Source: Paenibacillus riograndensis SBR5
GTDB lineage: Bacteria; Bacillota; Bacilli; Paenibacillales; Paenibacillaceae
DNA length: 64,000 bases
Direction: 5' to 3'
Assembly: GCF_000981585.1 (NCBI RefSeq)
Contig: NZ_LN831776.1
Location: 3,393,187-3,457,186, forward strand
Shown here: positions 32,077 through 41,228 of the stretch, in pieces
Layout: each line of letters begins with the position of its first letter
Numbering within the stretch: position 1 is the first letter of the stretch
Program-made: the position numbers and the translations under genes
Notes under the pieces: model-generated
Seen by the model: the letters and a program-made list of their open reading frames with translations, nothing else
What the model was told of the DNA's origin: nothing
Databases searched by the model: none

Positions 32077-32627
32077 CCAAGCCCGGCCGGTTGACCATAC
32101 ATCCGCTCACCCCAGACGATATACAATCTGTATATGAGCTTTTTGAGGAATCAATCTCAGATGCCTTTGCACAAGAGGGGCTTGCGCATTTGCAGGATGA
32201 TATCCAGAGTGAAGTTGACAACAAACAACAAAAGGCGGCCAGCGCTCTGGACCCTGAGCATTCGAACACATATTTTCTCGTTGCTAAACTGGACGGGAAA
32301 GTTGTCGGTACAATTTCATTGTCGCCCTGCGGTGAGGCTATTCGGACATGCACCGGCAATCAGCTTGATGATGTAGGTGAGCTGGGGAGCGTATACATTT
32401 TGCCAAGCTGCCAGGGCCTGGGAATCGGCTCGGCCTTAATTAAGGCAATGCTGGCCTATCTAAAGGGCCGGGGGATTGAAGAGTTTTGCCTGGACAGCGG
32501 CTATAAGCGGGCGCAGCAAAGGTGGCTGCGGAAATTCGGTGAGCCCTACACCGTGGTTAAGGATTATTGGGGACCGGATTCGGTTCACATGGTTTGGTTA
32601 TGTAAGGTAAGGGATTATCCAGTGTAA
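32073..32627 (+). CDS. GNAT family N-acetyltransferase
   Basis: A 184-residue acetyltransferase coupled to aroA by a 4-base overlap. Acetyl-CoA motif A reads GSVYILPSCQGLGIGSALIK (QGLGIG). The C-terminal part FCLDSGYKRAQQRWLRKFGE is typical. Substrate unknown. Coupling to aroA may be only transcriptional. Confidence 0.82.
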   Translation: MTKPGRLTIHPLTPDDIQSVYELFEESISDAFAQEGLAHLQDDIQSEVDNKQQKAASALDPEHSNTYFLVAKLDGKVVGTISLSPCGEAIRTCTGNQLDDVGELGSVYILPSCQGLGIGSALIKAMLAYLKGRGIEEFCLDSGYKRAQQRWLRKFGEPYTVVKDYWGPDSVHMVWLCKVRDYPV

Positions 32628-32721
32628 GAAGTGTGGAAGCGGAATTCACGATCGGCCATTTGTGCCTGCCATTACGTTCGAGTCCATGTGATTCGTTCTG
32701 GCCGTGAAGCCTGTACTCTCT

Positions 32722-32762
32722 AAGCCCAATTGACCGGCTACGCCGTTCGATTGGGCTTTTAA
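32722..32762 (+). terminator. Terminator after the aroA-GNAT operon
   Basis: AAGCCCAAT and ATTGGGCTT arms then TTTA; it also marks the left edge of the following pseudogene. Confidence 0.75.
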
Positions 32763-33476
32763 ACTCCACGGGTTTCTTACCCGCGACGGGATCATTCCGA
32801 GCGAGTCCCGGCGGATTGCAAAGGAAGAGATTTGCGCCTATCCTTCCGTATCATTCGTAGCGGACACCGTGGAGGCGGTCACGGGAACCGACGGCCAGTT
32901 TCAGATTGAGACTGCGTAAGGACAAACTTTTGCAAGCAAAAAAGTTCTGTTTGCTGTCAGCATGAAGGATCAGCCGCTCGACATTCCGGGACTGGCAGAG
33001 GTATACGGAAAAAGCGCTTTCGTCTGCCCGTACTGCGACGGCTGGGAATTAAGGGATCAGCCGCTTGTCATCATTACGAAAGGGGCCGAGCTTATGCATT
33101 TCGCTCCACTCATATCGGGATGGACGGACCGCTTTACCGTCTGCACGAACGGCCCTGATCAACTGACGGATGCCGAGCGCGAGGAGTTCAAGGGGAAGCA
33201 AGTGCCTCTGTTCCAATCGCCGATCAGGCACATTGACTCCAGCGACGGGCTCGTACGGCAAGTCGTTCTTGAAGACGGGACGGATGTTTCATGCAGGGGG
33301 ATCTTTTTCAAACCGGAGCGGGACTGGTCGACGAGTGTCATCTGCTTCTTAATCCGATCGTCTTGGGTGGAGGTAAGCGAGCATTGCCGGACAACCTCTG
33401 CATGCGGCTCGAGCTGCTCGGTGAGCGCCGCTTCCGAAGCGGCGTTGTTCATCTACATTACCGCGTGATCGTCTGA
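32755..33476 (+). pseudogene. Deletion scar: thioredoxin-reductase-like gene joined to DHFR/RibD-C-family gene
   Basis: One frame from about 32758 gives HGFLTRDGIIPSESRRIAKE, YPSVSFVADTVEAVTGTDGQ and a TAA at 32917. It continues in frame with LDIPGLAEVYGKSAFVCPYC, DGWELRDQPL and a C-terminal part up to about 33315. This is a flavin-dependent NAD(P) oxidoreductase with a CPYC motif, lacking its N-terminal FAD half. The adjacent frame then gives AGLVDECHLLLNPIVLGGGK and LELLGERRFRSGVVHLHYRV, the end of a dihydrofolate-reductase/RibD-C family protein. The two gene pieces were joined by deletion. Confidence 0.7.
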
Positions 33477-33843
33477 CCGCGGCGCAAGAGTGAAATTCAT
33501 CTCGTCATACAAGTACATGCTTTAAGCACCAAGGACATTTGCCCCGGTACTGATAGTCTTAATGACTTTCTGCGTGGCGACTGTCCTATTTTTTTATCCA
33601 TGTTGTAACAGCGCAAATTCCTAGATAAATGAACAAAACTGGTCTTTAACTCACGCAGTTTGTTCCGGTCCACCGGCTCGATGATGATATCCGTTTATTC
33701 AAAAATGCTCTGCTGGTTACAGGTACTTTTAAATAAATAGACTAACACCGTGGTGATATTCGGCTATCCACCATAGACTGTTATGATACTTGTAAGGTTC
33801 AGGGTAATCCGATAAATCGTGTAAATGAATGGAGGGAGATTTA
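33477..33843. other. Gap of 367 bases without a gene
   Basis: Mixed-composition DNA with many stops in all frames. No terminator, RNA or repeat is evident. It ends with GGAGGGA, the ribosome binding site of the next gene. Confidence 0.5.
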
Positions 33844-34047
33844 ATGACCATCCAACAGAGTTCAACCTGGTTGTTGAATGATGCAAATCGTCGATTACAG
33901 AAAACAGAACATCTGCTGACCTGTGGAAAGGTTAAACGGGCAAAAAGCAATATTGCCGATTCCATTGCCATATTGAACTGTGCGCTTTTGAGTCTAAAAC
34001 TGGAAGGAGAACCAAAGAAAAGACAGGGAAGAATCCGGCATGGATAA
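33844..34047 (+). CDS. Small helical protein coupled to the collagen-like gene
   Basis: A 67-residue basic helical protein from ATG 33844 (GGAGGGA ahead). The pattern [36 protein letters not shown] resembles the N-terminal helical part of the next protein ([20 protein letters not shown]). The two overlap by 8 bases. It may help anchor or co-assemble a spore surface filament; this is inference. Confidence 0.5.
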   Translation: MTIQQSSTWLLNDANRRLQKTEHLLTCGKVKRAKSNIADSIAILNCALLSLKLEGEPKKRQGRIRHG

Positions 34048-35049
34048 CATGGAACGATTGAGAAAAAAAGGATTAAGGAAGATAAGATTAAGCAGAAGAT
34101 CACTACGCTTAGCGAAGAAATTCGTAAAACAGAGAAAATTATATTCGGCAAAAAGGAACGTTGCACAATCCTTTCTCTATCTGTGTCAAGCCTTAAGATA
34201 TATTGACAAGCTCGAAGAAAAAAAGATAAAGGGGCGGGCAAGGCCGCTTGGAATAGGAAATTCTCCTTCAGGAGCATCTGGATCTGTTGGAGTACCGGGG
34301 CCAACCGGTTCCACGGGCCTTAACGGAGGCTTGGACCCCGGACAGCATCTTTTTAATGTTATCGGCACGACAGGGGCAGCCGGCGTTGGGGAGAATATAA
34401 GGTTTATATCCGATACCTTGGCTATTGAAGCGACCCCAGACCCGGCAAATGTAGAAGACCTAACGTCAGCGGTGGGGCAAACGGGAGCGTCAGATCCGGT
34501 AGGTGCAACGGGTGCTGCAAGAGCTGCGGGGGCTACGGGAGCAACGGGGGCGACAGGAGCAACTGGGGCAACGGGAGTGACGGGAGTTACAGGAGTTACA
34601 GGAGTTACAGGAGTAACGGGAGCAACTGGGGCAACCGGAGTAACGGGAGCAACCGGAGCCACAGGGTCTTTTAGAGAATTTCAAGTATCCGAAAATTCAC
34701 CAAATACAACTGGTAGTTCAGCAACCCCAATCACCACAGTTGCAACCACATTGAAAACAATTACAATTACGGGAGCTACAGCAGGAAGCAGTGTTTGGTT
34801 AACCGGGATTGTCGGGTGGGAGTCAACGGCGGGAACTACTGCATTTCAGCTACAATTCTCCGTGGGGCGACTGTAATCTTCAGCATAAATCAGCATGCGG
34901 CCGGGAATAACACTTTTGGAGCTACCAGTGTCGATCATGTGGATTTAACCCCCGGAACAGGAAATGTTACGTATTCGTTAGAGGCTCTAACTGTGGTAGG
35001 CTCTGCCAATGTTATTGGAGCCATTACTTTTACTGGGGCATTGATATAG
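34040..35049 (+). pseudogene. Collagen-like exosporium-type glycoprotein gene, frameshifted
   Basis: The first frame encodes a basic helical N-terminus, short Gly-X-Y segments, a tract of about 15 GAT/GVT triplets (residues 155-205) and the first strands of a BclA-type C-terminal domain ([37 protein letters not shown]). It then stops at 34874-34876. The next frame resumes as [36 protein letters not shown], ending VIGAITFTGALI. One missing base near CAATTC (about 34850-34856) explains it, so it is a point frameshift or a sequencing error. The tail matches the three stand-alone jelly-roll genes. Confidence 0.75.
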
Positions 35050-35099
35050 ACAAAAAGTTAAACTCTATCCGTCAATCCATACGTGCAACGACCAGTGCG

Positions 35100-35213
35100 A
35101 GTTGGAAAAAGGTGAGATTGAAGTGGAAAAAGGAAACTTAATTAGTTAACCCTTTTCCACTTCAGCTATCTAGAACAGGGTGCTCGCGCAAAATAGTGAT
35201 CCTTTTTCCAATT
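35100..35213. repeat. Nested inverted repeats, extragenic palindrome element
   Basis: Outer arms are AGTTGGAAAAAGG (35100-35112) and CCTTTTTCCAATT (35201-35213). Inner arms are GAAGTGGAAAAAGG (35120-35133) and CCTTTTCCACTTC (35151-35163). The arms resemble each other. This is a typical layout of a repeated extragenic element; the gap 35050-35343 otherwise holds no gene. Confidence 0.6.
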
Positions 35214-35343
35214 GCTGAAGGAACGACCGGAAATCATCATCTATGGTTGATTTTTTCTATTCACGGACGGCTCCAAACGTCGCTTTACGGTTGCATAAAC
35301 TCTTTTTCAGAACGACATACTATCTCGCAAGAGGTGGTAAAAT

Positions 35344-36687
35344 TTGCAGCGGAAAGATCAGGATACATTTGAACGAATGGAACAGCAGCTCCAGGAGCAT
35401 TTTCACAAGAGCAACGATTTTGCGCGCAAGCAGTTTAAGGCTGGCGAGGTATGCTCCGCCTATTACTTGAGTTCCTTAGTTGATATAGAGAGCACGTTCA
35501 CCATGATGAATCAATTGGCACCTGGGGAAGAGCTTAGCTCCCTTCTGCATTCGAACAGTTGGGCTGAAGATACGTCCTCTTGGAAGGTATCACAATATAG
35601 CGATGCTTTGCTGCAGGGAAGGCTGGTCTTGTTTCTCGGCGGACGCCAATCCGTGGTCGTAGATCCGGTAGCGCCTGAGCTGTCCCGTTCGGTGTCAACT
35701 ACGAACAGCGAGAATCCGCTTCTATCAGCGTTCGATGCATTTACTGAAGATATCGATATCAACATCGGTTTGTTGCGGAAAAAGATAGTCTCAGACCGGT
35801 TGGTGATCGAGACACGCACCTCGGGTACGAAGTCCACCAAAAAACTGGCTGTCGTATATTTGGAAGGGGCGGCGCAGCCCAAGGTGGTGGAATCCATCAA
35901 GAAGAAGCTGGAGGAAAACCGGGGAATGGAGTTGACGACCGTTCGCGACCTGACCCGAATCTTGGGACATCCTCAGTTCACCTTGACCCCGACTTATATT
36001 TCTTCCGAAATGCCGAACGAAACCATGCAAAATATGCTGAACGGCAAAGTGGTCATTCTGATCGATCAGTTTTCGTTTGCCTTTGCGTTCCCCGCCATCG
36101 TTGCGGATTTATGGAGCACGACTATGGACGTCAATTATCCGCAGTTGTTCCAGAACTTCCTGCGTTTCCTTCGAATCGGCGCGCTGATACTGGCGATTAC
36201 TCTTCCGGGACTTTATGTCGTGCTCAATTCCGTCAATCCGGAGCTGCTAAGGATTCAGCTGGCGATTACGGTCGCCAAGAGCCGGGAGGGCGTGCCGTAT
36301 CCTTCGTTGATCGAGATGCTGCTGGTGCTCGTCCTGCTGGAGATGATTATTGAGGCCACGATTCGGCTGCCAAAAAATATCGGTCCCACCATGACCATGA
36401 TTGGAGGCATTTTGCTCGGACAGGCGATCGTTCAGGCCAAGCTGGTCAGCAATCTGCTGATCATTATCCTGGTGGCATCGGCCATTTCCAATTTCGCATT
36501 GACGAGCTATATGAATGCCTCGGGCATTCGCATCTATAAATACGTCGTGCTGCTGGCCAGCGCCTTCTTCGGCATCTGGGGGCTGGAGGCCGCGATCATT
36601 TGGCTGGTGCTCTATTTCGCCTCGCTCACCATTAGCACTGTTCCATACTTAAGCTTCAGCGTAAAAGGGGAGTTTCCGGATGAATAA
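35344..36687 (+). CDS. gerKA: GerA-family spore germination receptor A subunit
   Basis: A 447-residue A subunit of a germinant receptor in the inner spore membrane. The soluble N-terminal part has LLQGRLVLFLGGRQSVVVD and ENPLLSAFDAFTEDIDINIG. About five membrane helices follow (LRIGALILAITLPGLYVVL, LIEMLLVLVLLEMIIEA, with GPTMTMIGGILLGQAIVQA). The motif ATIRLPKNIGPTM is typical. TTG 35344, with GAGGTGG ahead, is the probable start. The operon order A-B-C is complete; the letter K is a best guess. Confidence 0.9.
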   Translation: MQRKDQDTFERMEQQLQEHFHKSNDFARKQFKAGEVCSAYYLSSLVDIESTFTMMNQLAPGEELSSLLHSNSWAEDTSSWKVSQYSDALLQGRLVLFLGGRQSVVVDPVAPELSRSVSTTNSENPLLSAFDAFTEDIDINIGLLRKKIVSDRLVIETRTSGTKSTKKLAVVYLEGAAQPKVVESIKKKLEENRGMELTTVRDLTRILGHPQFTLTPTYISSEMPNETMQNMLNGKVVILIDQFSFAFAFPAIVADLWSTTMDVNYPQLFQNFLRFLRIGALILAITLPGLYVVLNSVNPELLRIQLAITVAKSREGVPYPSLIEMLLVLVLLEMIIEATIRLPKNIGPTMTMIGGILLGQAIVQAKLVSNLLIIILVASAISNFALTSYMNASGIRIYKYVVLLASAFFGIWGLEAAIIWLVLYFASLTISTVPYLSFSVKGEFPDE

Positions 36688-37750
36688 AATCCAGACGTTA
36701 ACCCTGTTCGTCCTGCTGCACCTAACTTCCATCTTCGCGTTTTTTCCCGAACGCATCATAGCCGCCACTTCGAAGGGCCACTGGATGGCGATTACATTTC
36801 TGTTCGCAGTCGAACTTGGGATCTTGTGGGTTTATCTGAAGGCTCTTTCGCTGGCCCCCGGAAAAACAGTGATCGACATATGCCGTGAAGCGATGGGTAC
36901 ATGGATCACGAGGCTGATCATGCTGCCCTTCATGGCATTCTTAATCATCGAATTGGTCATGCTGACTTATTATCAGGCCGTTGAAATCAAGGTTGTGCTG
37001 CTGCAGCGTACGCCGGTTGCCGCCATTTCCGCCTTGTTCGTCATGCTGTGTATGTACGGCGCATGGAAAGGTTTGGTCGTCATGGTCAGGGCTAGCCTGG
37101 GCTGGATCTTCCTGTTCATGCCGTTCATCCTGTTCTCGATGTTTATCAGCATCAGGAACTTTCGATTTGATTACATATTTCCGCTGTGGGACGCTGACCT
37201 GTCATTTTTGTTTCGCTCCGATTTTTACGTCGGCACGGTTATTTTTGCAGGCTTTTTGTTTCTTGGCATGACCGCTACCAAAACTAAAATCGGATTCGGC
37301 AAAGCCGCAGCCGCGGTCGGCATTGTCTACTTGTTTGCGATAGCTTCGGTTTATATTCCTTTGCTTATTTTCGGTCAAGAAACCGTGCTTCATTTGCAAT
37401 ACCCGATGCTGATGGCCTCGGACACCATTGATTTGGAGTGGGTGGTGTTCGATTGGCTGCCGAGCTTCTACGTGGTGTCCTCGAGCGGGCTTGGCGTAAT
37501 CAAAGTATCTGTCTTGCTGTGGATGCTGGTGGCCATCCTGCAGCGGCTGTTCGCTCCGGTGGTGAATCGCCGCTGGATACTGTCCGTCGTAAGCATTCTT
37601 CTGTATCTGGCCTGCCTGTGGATACCGAACTCAGGTACGCTGAACAGCTATCTATACGTTAACTCGTATTTTTGTTTGTATACGACAATTGGCTTTCCGG
37701 TCATCGTCTATTTTGCAGCACGCCAGCGCCGAAAGAAGGTGGGCGGATGA
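36680..37750 (+). CDS. gerKB: GerAB/GerKB-type germination permease-like subunit
   Basis: A 356-residue B subunit, an APC-superfamily membrane protein with about ten helices (LTLFVLLHLTSIFAFF, MAITFLFAVELGILWVYL, FIILFSMF-like stretches, ending VIVYFAARQRRKKVGG). It overlaps gerKA by 8 bases and gerKC by 4, so the three are coupled. B subunits bind the germinant; the specific nutrient cannot be read. Confidence 0.88.
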   Translation: MNKIQTLTLFVLLHLTSIFAFFPERIIAATSKGHWMAITFLFAVELGILWVYLKALSLAPGKTVIDICREAMGTWITRLIMLPFMAFLIIELVMLTYYQAVEIKVVLLQRTPVAAISALFVMLCMYGAWKGLVVMVRASLGWIFLFMPFILFSMFISIRNFRFDYIFPLWDADLSFLFRSDFYVGTVIFAGFLFLGMTATKTKIGFGKAAAAVGIVYLFAIASVYIPLLIFGQETVLHLQYPMLMASDTIDLEWVVFDWLPSFYVVSSSGLGVIKVSVLLWMLVAILQRLFAPVVNRRWILSVVSILLYLACLWIPNSGTLNSYLYVNSYFCLYTTIGFPVIVYFAARQRRKKVGG

Positions 37751-38841
37751 GACGCGTTCTACTTAGAAAAGGGATCGTGATGCTCGTTATGTCTTTGCTG
37801 TTGTCCGGATGCTGGGATACGAAGGATATCAACAAGGAATATATGCCTGCGGTGATGGGCATCGGGAAAGGGAAAACGGAGAAATATCGAGTCATTCTAC
37901 AAGTGCCGAATGCTACCGGGCGCACTCTGTTTCTGGAAAAGGAAGCCAAGTCCATTACGAAAGCAGTCAACCTGATCCAGACCGATGCAGAGAAAGACAT
38001 TAGCCTTGTGCACCTTCGTCTGCTGCTGATTGATAAAGAATTGGCCGAAGAGGGCATCAGCAATATTGTCGACTTTGCCGTCCGGGCTAACGATATCTCG
38101 ATCAAGGGAATGATGGCGGTGGTGGATGGTGATTTCGAGAAGACACTGTACCATGAAATTTCGCCCACGCCGGAGGTTTCGTCTTATGATTTCTTCAGCG
38201 AGGAGGCGGGATGGACGCCGAACCAATCCATCATCAGGATCTGGGAGGCTTATCGCAGCTTGAATTCCTATTCGGAGGATATGGCGATTCCGATGCTGAA
38301 GAACGGGGAACATACGTTGTTTGTTTTTAAGGGAACCGCTGTGATGAAGGAAGACCGGATGATCGGGAGGCTTGACCAGGAAGAAACGCTCCTGTACAAC
38401 CTGTTTAAGGGAAAATATACCGGAGGGACCATTGAATTGGCAAGGAATACGAGCGTGTTGGTCGAGAACGCCAAGATCAAACATCATCGTGAATGGTCCA
38501 AAGAAGGCCCGTCCCTTACGAGCGACATTACCCTGAATGTCGTCATTGCCGAGAGCCCCAAAGGGGTGAGCAATGACCAAATCGAAAAAGAAGTGTGGAA
38601 GCAATTGGATCGCAAATTCAATGAAACGCTGAAAAAGATCACAGGCTACCATTCGGACGTGCTCGGCGTAGGACTGTTGTACCGCCCGCTGCTGTCGGAG
38701 ACCGAGATTACCGCATGGAAGTCCCGATGGTTCCCGGCTTTGAAACAACAGATTAACGTCAAGGTCAATGTGTTGAACGAGATCTATTTCAAGAACACCG
38801 ATCAGGACCGGAACCAGGGAGGCCTGCTGAAGAGCAGGTAG
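37747..38841 (+). CDS. gerKC: GerC-type germination lipoprotein subunit
   Basis: A 364-residue lipoprotein from ATG 37747. The lipobox LLLSGCW is followed by the signature WDTKDINKEYMPAVMGIGKG of GerC-type proteins. Later domains include SKEGPSLTSDITLNVVIAES and a C-terminal helix ALKQQINVKVNV. It is anchored on the outer face of the inner spore membrane beside the A and B subunits. It is followed by a terminator at 38921, so the operon ends here. Confidence 0.9.
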   Translation: MRRVLLRKGIVMLVMSLLLSGCWDTKDINKEYMPAVMGIGKGKTEKYRVILQVPNATGRTLFLEKEAKSITKAVNLIQTDAEKDISLVHLRLLLIDKELAEEGISNIVDFAVRANDISIKGMMAVVDGDFEKTLYHEISPTPEVSSYDFFSEEAGWTPNQSIIRIWEAYRSLNSYSEDMAIPMLKNGEHTLFVFKGTAVMKEDRMIGRLDQEETLLYNLFKGKYTGGTIELARNTSVLVENAKIKHHREWSKEGPSLTSDITLNVVIAESPKGVSNDQIEKEVWKQLDRKFNETLKKITGYHSDVLGVGLLYRPLLSETEITAWKSRWFPALKQQINVKVNVLNEIYFKNTDQDRNQGGLLKSR

Positions 38842-38920
38842 GAGACGGCGGGAGCAGGGATGCTTTTCAAGTTAGTTTATGCGAGACCTGCCCTGCCGCT
38901 CTTGGCCAGGCTGAGATTGT

Positions 38921-38951
38921 GACACTAACAACGATTTGTTAGTGTTTTTTG
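38921..38951 (+). terminator. Terminator of the gerK operon
   Basis: ACACTAACA/TTGTTAGTGT stem then TTTTTT. Confidence 0.85.
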
Positions 38952-39021
38952 TCTGGTTAACTTTTTTTGTACCACTGTTGTAAAAAAAGTTTAGTGTTAG
39001 AATGGGGAGTGTTGTTTTTAA

Positions 39022-39195
39022 ACAGCACCATCCAGCTTAAAAGTGGCTGTGGAAAATACAAAAGGAGATTCAACCGTTCATTTAGCCAATCTCATAACCA
39101 CGAAGGATACAGAGGAGGATGTGAATGGAACTATTGGCGCCGGGGAGAATTCTCTATATGTCAAAAGCTATTCAGGAAGTATCGGCATAAAATAG
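39022..39195 (+). pseudogene. C-terminal remnant of an unknown protein
   Basis: A frame of 57 codons without a start (VENTKGDSTVHLANLITTKD, GTIGAGENSLYVKSYSGSIG) ending IK-stop. The repeated strand pattern and ending resemble the C-terminus of beta-helical adhesin-like (DUF4097-type) proteins. In another frame ATG 39125 with GAGGAGG ahead gives a 21-residue peptide. The remaining DNA from 38952 to 39329 holds nothing else. Confidence 0.4.
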
Positions 39196-39329
39196 AGTCA
39201 TAAATTTGGAACTTTTTACGCTGCGCTGTATGATGTACTTGTATTGTAAATAACCAAGTGCTGTATGGTGGAGTCTCCCTGTCCCAACATGGATACCATT
39301 GGCACTACAAATGGAAAGGGGAAATACAC

Positions 39330-39764
39330 ATGAGCTTTGAGAACCCGAGCCGGGAGCAGATTGGCGAAATTCTTGCTGCTGCAGGCAATATAGCTGTAGT
39401 CGGGCTATCCGACAAAACGGACCGCACCTCTTACATGGTGGCAGGTGCCATGCAGAGTCGCGGTTATCGCATTATTCCGGTCAACCCGTCAGTGGACGGT
39501 GAGATTCTGGGCGAAAAATGCTATCATACGCTGGCGGAAATCCCTGAACCGGTGGACATTGTGAATGTCTTCCGCCGCAGTGAATACTGCGCGGACGTCG
39601 CCCGGGAAGCCGCTGACATCGGCGCGCGCGTGCTCTGGCTCCAGCAGGGCATCGTCAGCCAGGAGGCTGCCGACATCGCCGCTGAGCACGGAATGACCGC
39701 GATTATGGACCGCTGCATCAAGGTCGAGGAAGCCATCACTATGAAGGGGCGCAGCCGGGCTTAA
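39330..39764 (+). CDS. CoA-binding domain protein (YccU type)
   Basis: A 144-residue Rossmann-fold CoA-binding protein. Visible marks are IAVVGLSDKTDRTSYMVAGA at the N-terminus, RIIPVNPSVDGEILGEKCYH, EPVDIVNVFRRSEYCADVAR and LQQGIVSQEAADIAAEHGMT. These match the small stand-alone CoA-binding family. ATG 39330 follows AAAGGGGAAA. Its biological role is unclear. Confidence 0.88.
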   Translation: MSFENPSREQIGEILAAAGNIAVVGLSDKTDRTSYMVAGAMQSRGYRIIPVNPSVDGEILGEKCYHTLAEIPEPVDIVNVFRRSEYCADVAREAADIGARVLWLQQGIVSQEAADIAAEHGMTAIMDRCIKVEEAITMKGRSRA

Positions 39765-39968
39765 GGGAGCAGGGCAGCCGGGTGTAACGGCTTAGCGGGG
39801 AACGGGTGGGCGAACGCCGGGCCGCTGGAGGGCCGGAACCCCGGAACCCCGATCCTTTTACCCCCCGGCGTGATGCGGCTTGTAAAGTTGTGCGTAGCAT
39901 CTATCTCAGAAATGTTCTTGGACAAATATGGATTTTGCCACTCGGCATTGCTATACTTAACAGAGACG

Positions 39969-40018
39969 AAGAACGTCCTTTACTCTAATCCACTTTAGAG
40001 TTGGGCGTTCTTTTTTAT
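39969..40018 (+). terminator. Hairpin terminator or attenuator before the 40037 gene
   Basis: AAGAACGTCC and GGGCGTTCTT arms with inner ACTCTAA/TTTAGAGT, then TTTTTTATTTT. The next ribosome binding site follows within 5 bases of the T tract, so read-through control of the 40037 gene is possible. Confidence 0.7.
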
Positions 40019-40036
40019 TTTGGGGAGGAATGGAAA

Positions 40037-40705
40037 ATGGGATTTGAGCAAGCACACAGCATGTTCATGGATCTGCATATGAGTCAGAGGGCTGGAGAAC
40101 GCAGGGGGAGGCTGGTGAGGGGGCATAATTTTGCCGAGAAGCTGTTTTTGGAGAACATATGGTGGCCTCTGTTTGAGTCGCTGGATCATTTGCATCCGGA
40201 GTACGAAATCTATGACTGGAACAGGAAGTCGCAATTTTTGGATTTTGCGTTCCTGCCGGCAAGCGGTATCCGGTTCGGAATCGAATGCGATGGTTTCCAG
40301 AGCCATATAAAGGACATGGACCGTGAGAAATTCAGCTATGCATTGAATCGGGATACTTTTCTCACAGCAATGGGGTGGAAAATGCTGCACTTTTCCTTTG
40401 ATGATATTCAGCAGCGCCCAGAGGTATGCCGGATGCTGCTCCAGCTCGCACTTGCTCCATATTTAGCCAGAAAGACTGCGGTGAAGGATATCTTGTCCAA
40501 GGAAAAAGAAGTGCTCCGTCTGGCCTGGCAGCTGGGGAAGCCCATCCGCCCGAAGGATGTGTCCGGCCATTTCCAAATTAACTTCCGGACGGCGCGCAGT
40601 CTGCTGCAAACGCTGAGTGCAAAGGGGCTGCTGGAGCCTGTTGAATCTGAGCAGAGGGTTCGATTTTACCGAGTAAAAGCAATGCAGGCCGATCAATTAT
40701 GGTGA
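40037..40705 (+). CDS. DUF559/Vsr-like endonuclease-fold protein with C-terminal winged helix
   Basis: A 222-residue protein from ATG 40037 (GGGGAGGAATGG ahead). The core QFLDFAFLPASGIRFGIECD, GFQSHIKDMDREKFSYALNR, DTFLTAMGWKMLHFSFDDI is the layout of restriction-endonuclease-like DUF559/Vsr domains. The classic Lys of the D-ExK site is replaced by Asp (IECD), so catalysis is uncertain. Residues about 155-215 (GKPIRPKDVSGHFQINFRTA) form a winged-helix DNA-binding segment. Function unknown. Confidence 0.65.
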   Translation: MGFEQAHSMFMDLHMSQRAGERRGRLVRGHNFAEKLFLENIWWPLFESLDHLHPEYEIYDWNRKSQFLDFAFLPASGIRFGIECDGFQSHIKDMDREKFSYALNRDTFLTAMGWKMLHFSFDDIQQRPEVCRMLLQLALAPYLARKTAVKDILSKEKEVLRLAWQLGKPIRPKDVSGHFQINFRTARSLLQTLSAKGLLEPVESEQRVRFYRVKAMQADQLW

Positions 40706-40835
40706 AAATTATAGTACTGGAACCGTAAGGGAAAAGGCAAAGAATGTTATTAAAATAAGATCCATCCGTCTGCTATAATGAAATCGGTATAATTGTATTT
40801 TCTGCAATTAAAATATCTACAAATAGCTGAATTTA

Positions 40836-40997
40836 TATTTTAGCTGCATCCCGTACATCTAAAAACTGTGATGATCCACAATATAGCTTAACTTGGAAAA
40901 TATAGTTGTATGAAGTGCAGTTAAAAGTACATTACTGTTTTAAAAGCCTAGTTTAGTTGTATGAAATACATTTATGTGTATATGCGGCTGCATGAAC
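40836..40997 (+). repeat. Degenerate repeated motif in the gap before the PTS operon
   Basis: Three to four imperfect copies of TTTAGTTGTATGAAnTnCA: 40838 (TTTTAGCTGCATCCCGTACA), 40899 (AATATAGTTGTATGAAGTGC), 40951 (GTTTAGTTGTATGAAATACA) and a partial copy near 40984. The 520-base gap (40706-41228) has no other coding or RNA signal. Confidence 0.5.
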
Positions 40998-41170
40998 GGG
41001 GAGTTAGGTGTTTAATGAATGTGCCTATAAAAACGAAATGAAGGTACTTGCTTGGAATAAATAACCACACTGACACATGAGAAACACAGCTTACAAAAGT
41101 GAAAAGTGCGTAGTCCTCCTGAGCTCCACATAAACTATGCTGTGACGCCCAAATTATTACCGTAATCCTT

Positions 41171-41199
41171 TTGACAAAACCTGCTGCAGCGCTTACCAT
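41171..41199 (+). promoter_or_regulatory. SigA-type promoter of the PTS operon
   Basis: TTGACA at 41171-41176, a 17-base spacer, and TACCAT at 41194-41199, about 30 bases before the start. The spacer includes AGCGCTTACC, a cre-like core, but the match to the full cre consensus is weak. Confidence 0.6.
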
Positions 41200-41228
41200 T
41201 CAATATAGAAAGAAAGGAGAGGGTCACC

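Noticed and set aside
34186..34662. A 158-codon minus-strand frame made of Pro/Val repeats
   Set aside because: It is the reverse reading of the Gly-X-Thr tract of the collagen-like gene, a low-complexity artefact.
34510..34665. Possible CRISPR-like repetition in the collagen tract
   Set aside because: The period is 9 bases (Gly-X-Thr codons) with no spacers; it is coding repeat, not an array. No CRISPR array was seen in the window.
37897..38748. A 283-codon minus-strand frame inside gerKC
   Set aside because: Antisense to gerKC; the coding signal belongs to the plus strand with clear GerC motifs.
41181..41200. cre site in the PTS promoter
   Set aside because: Only the AGCGCTTAC core fits; the outer positions deviate from the TGWAANCGNTNWCA consensus too much to call a site.
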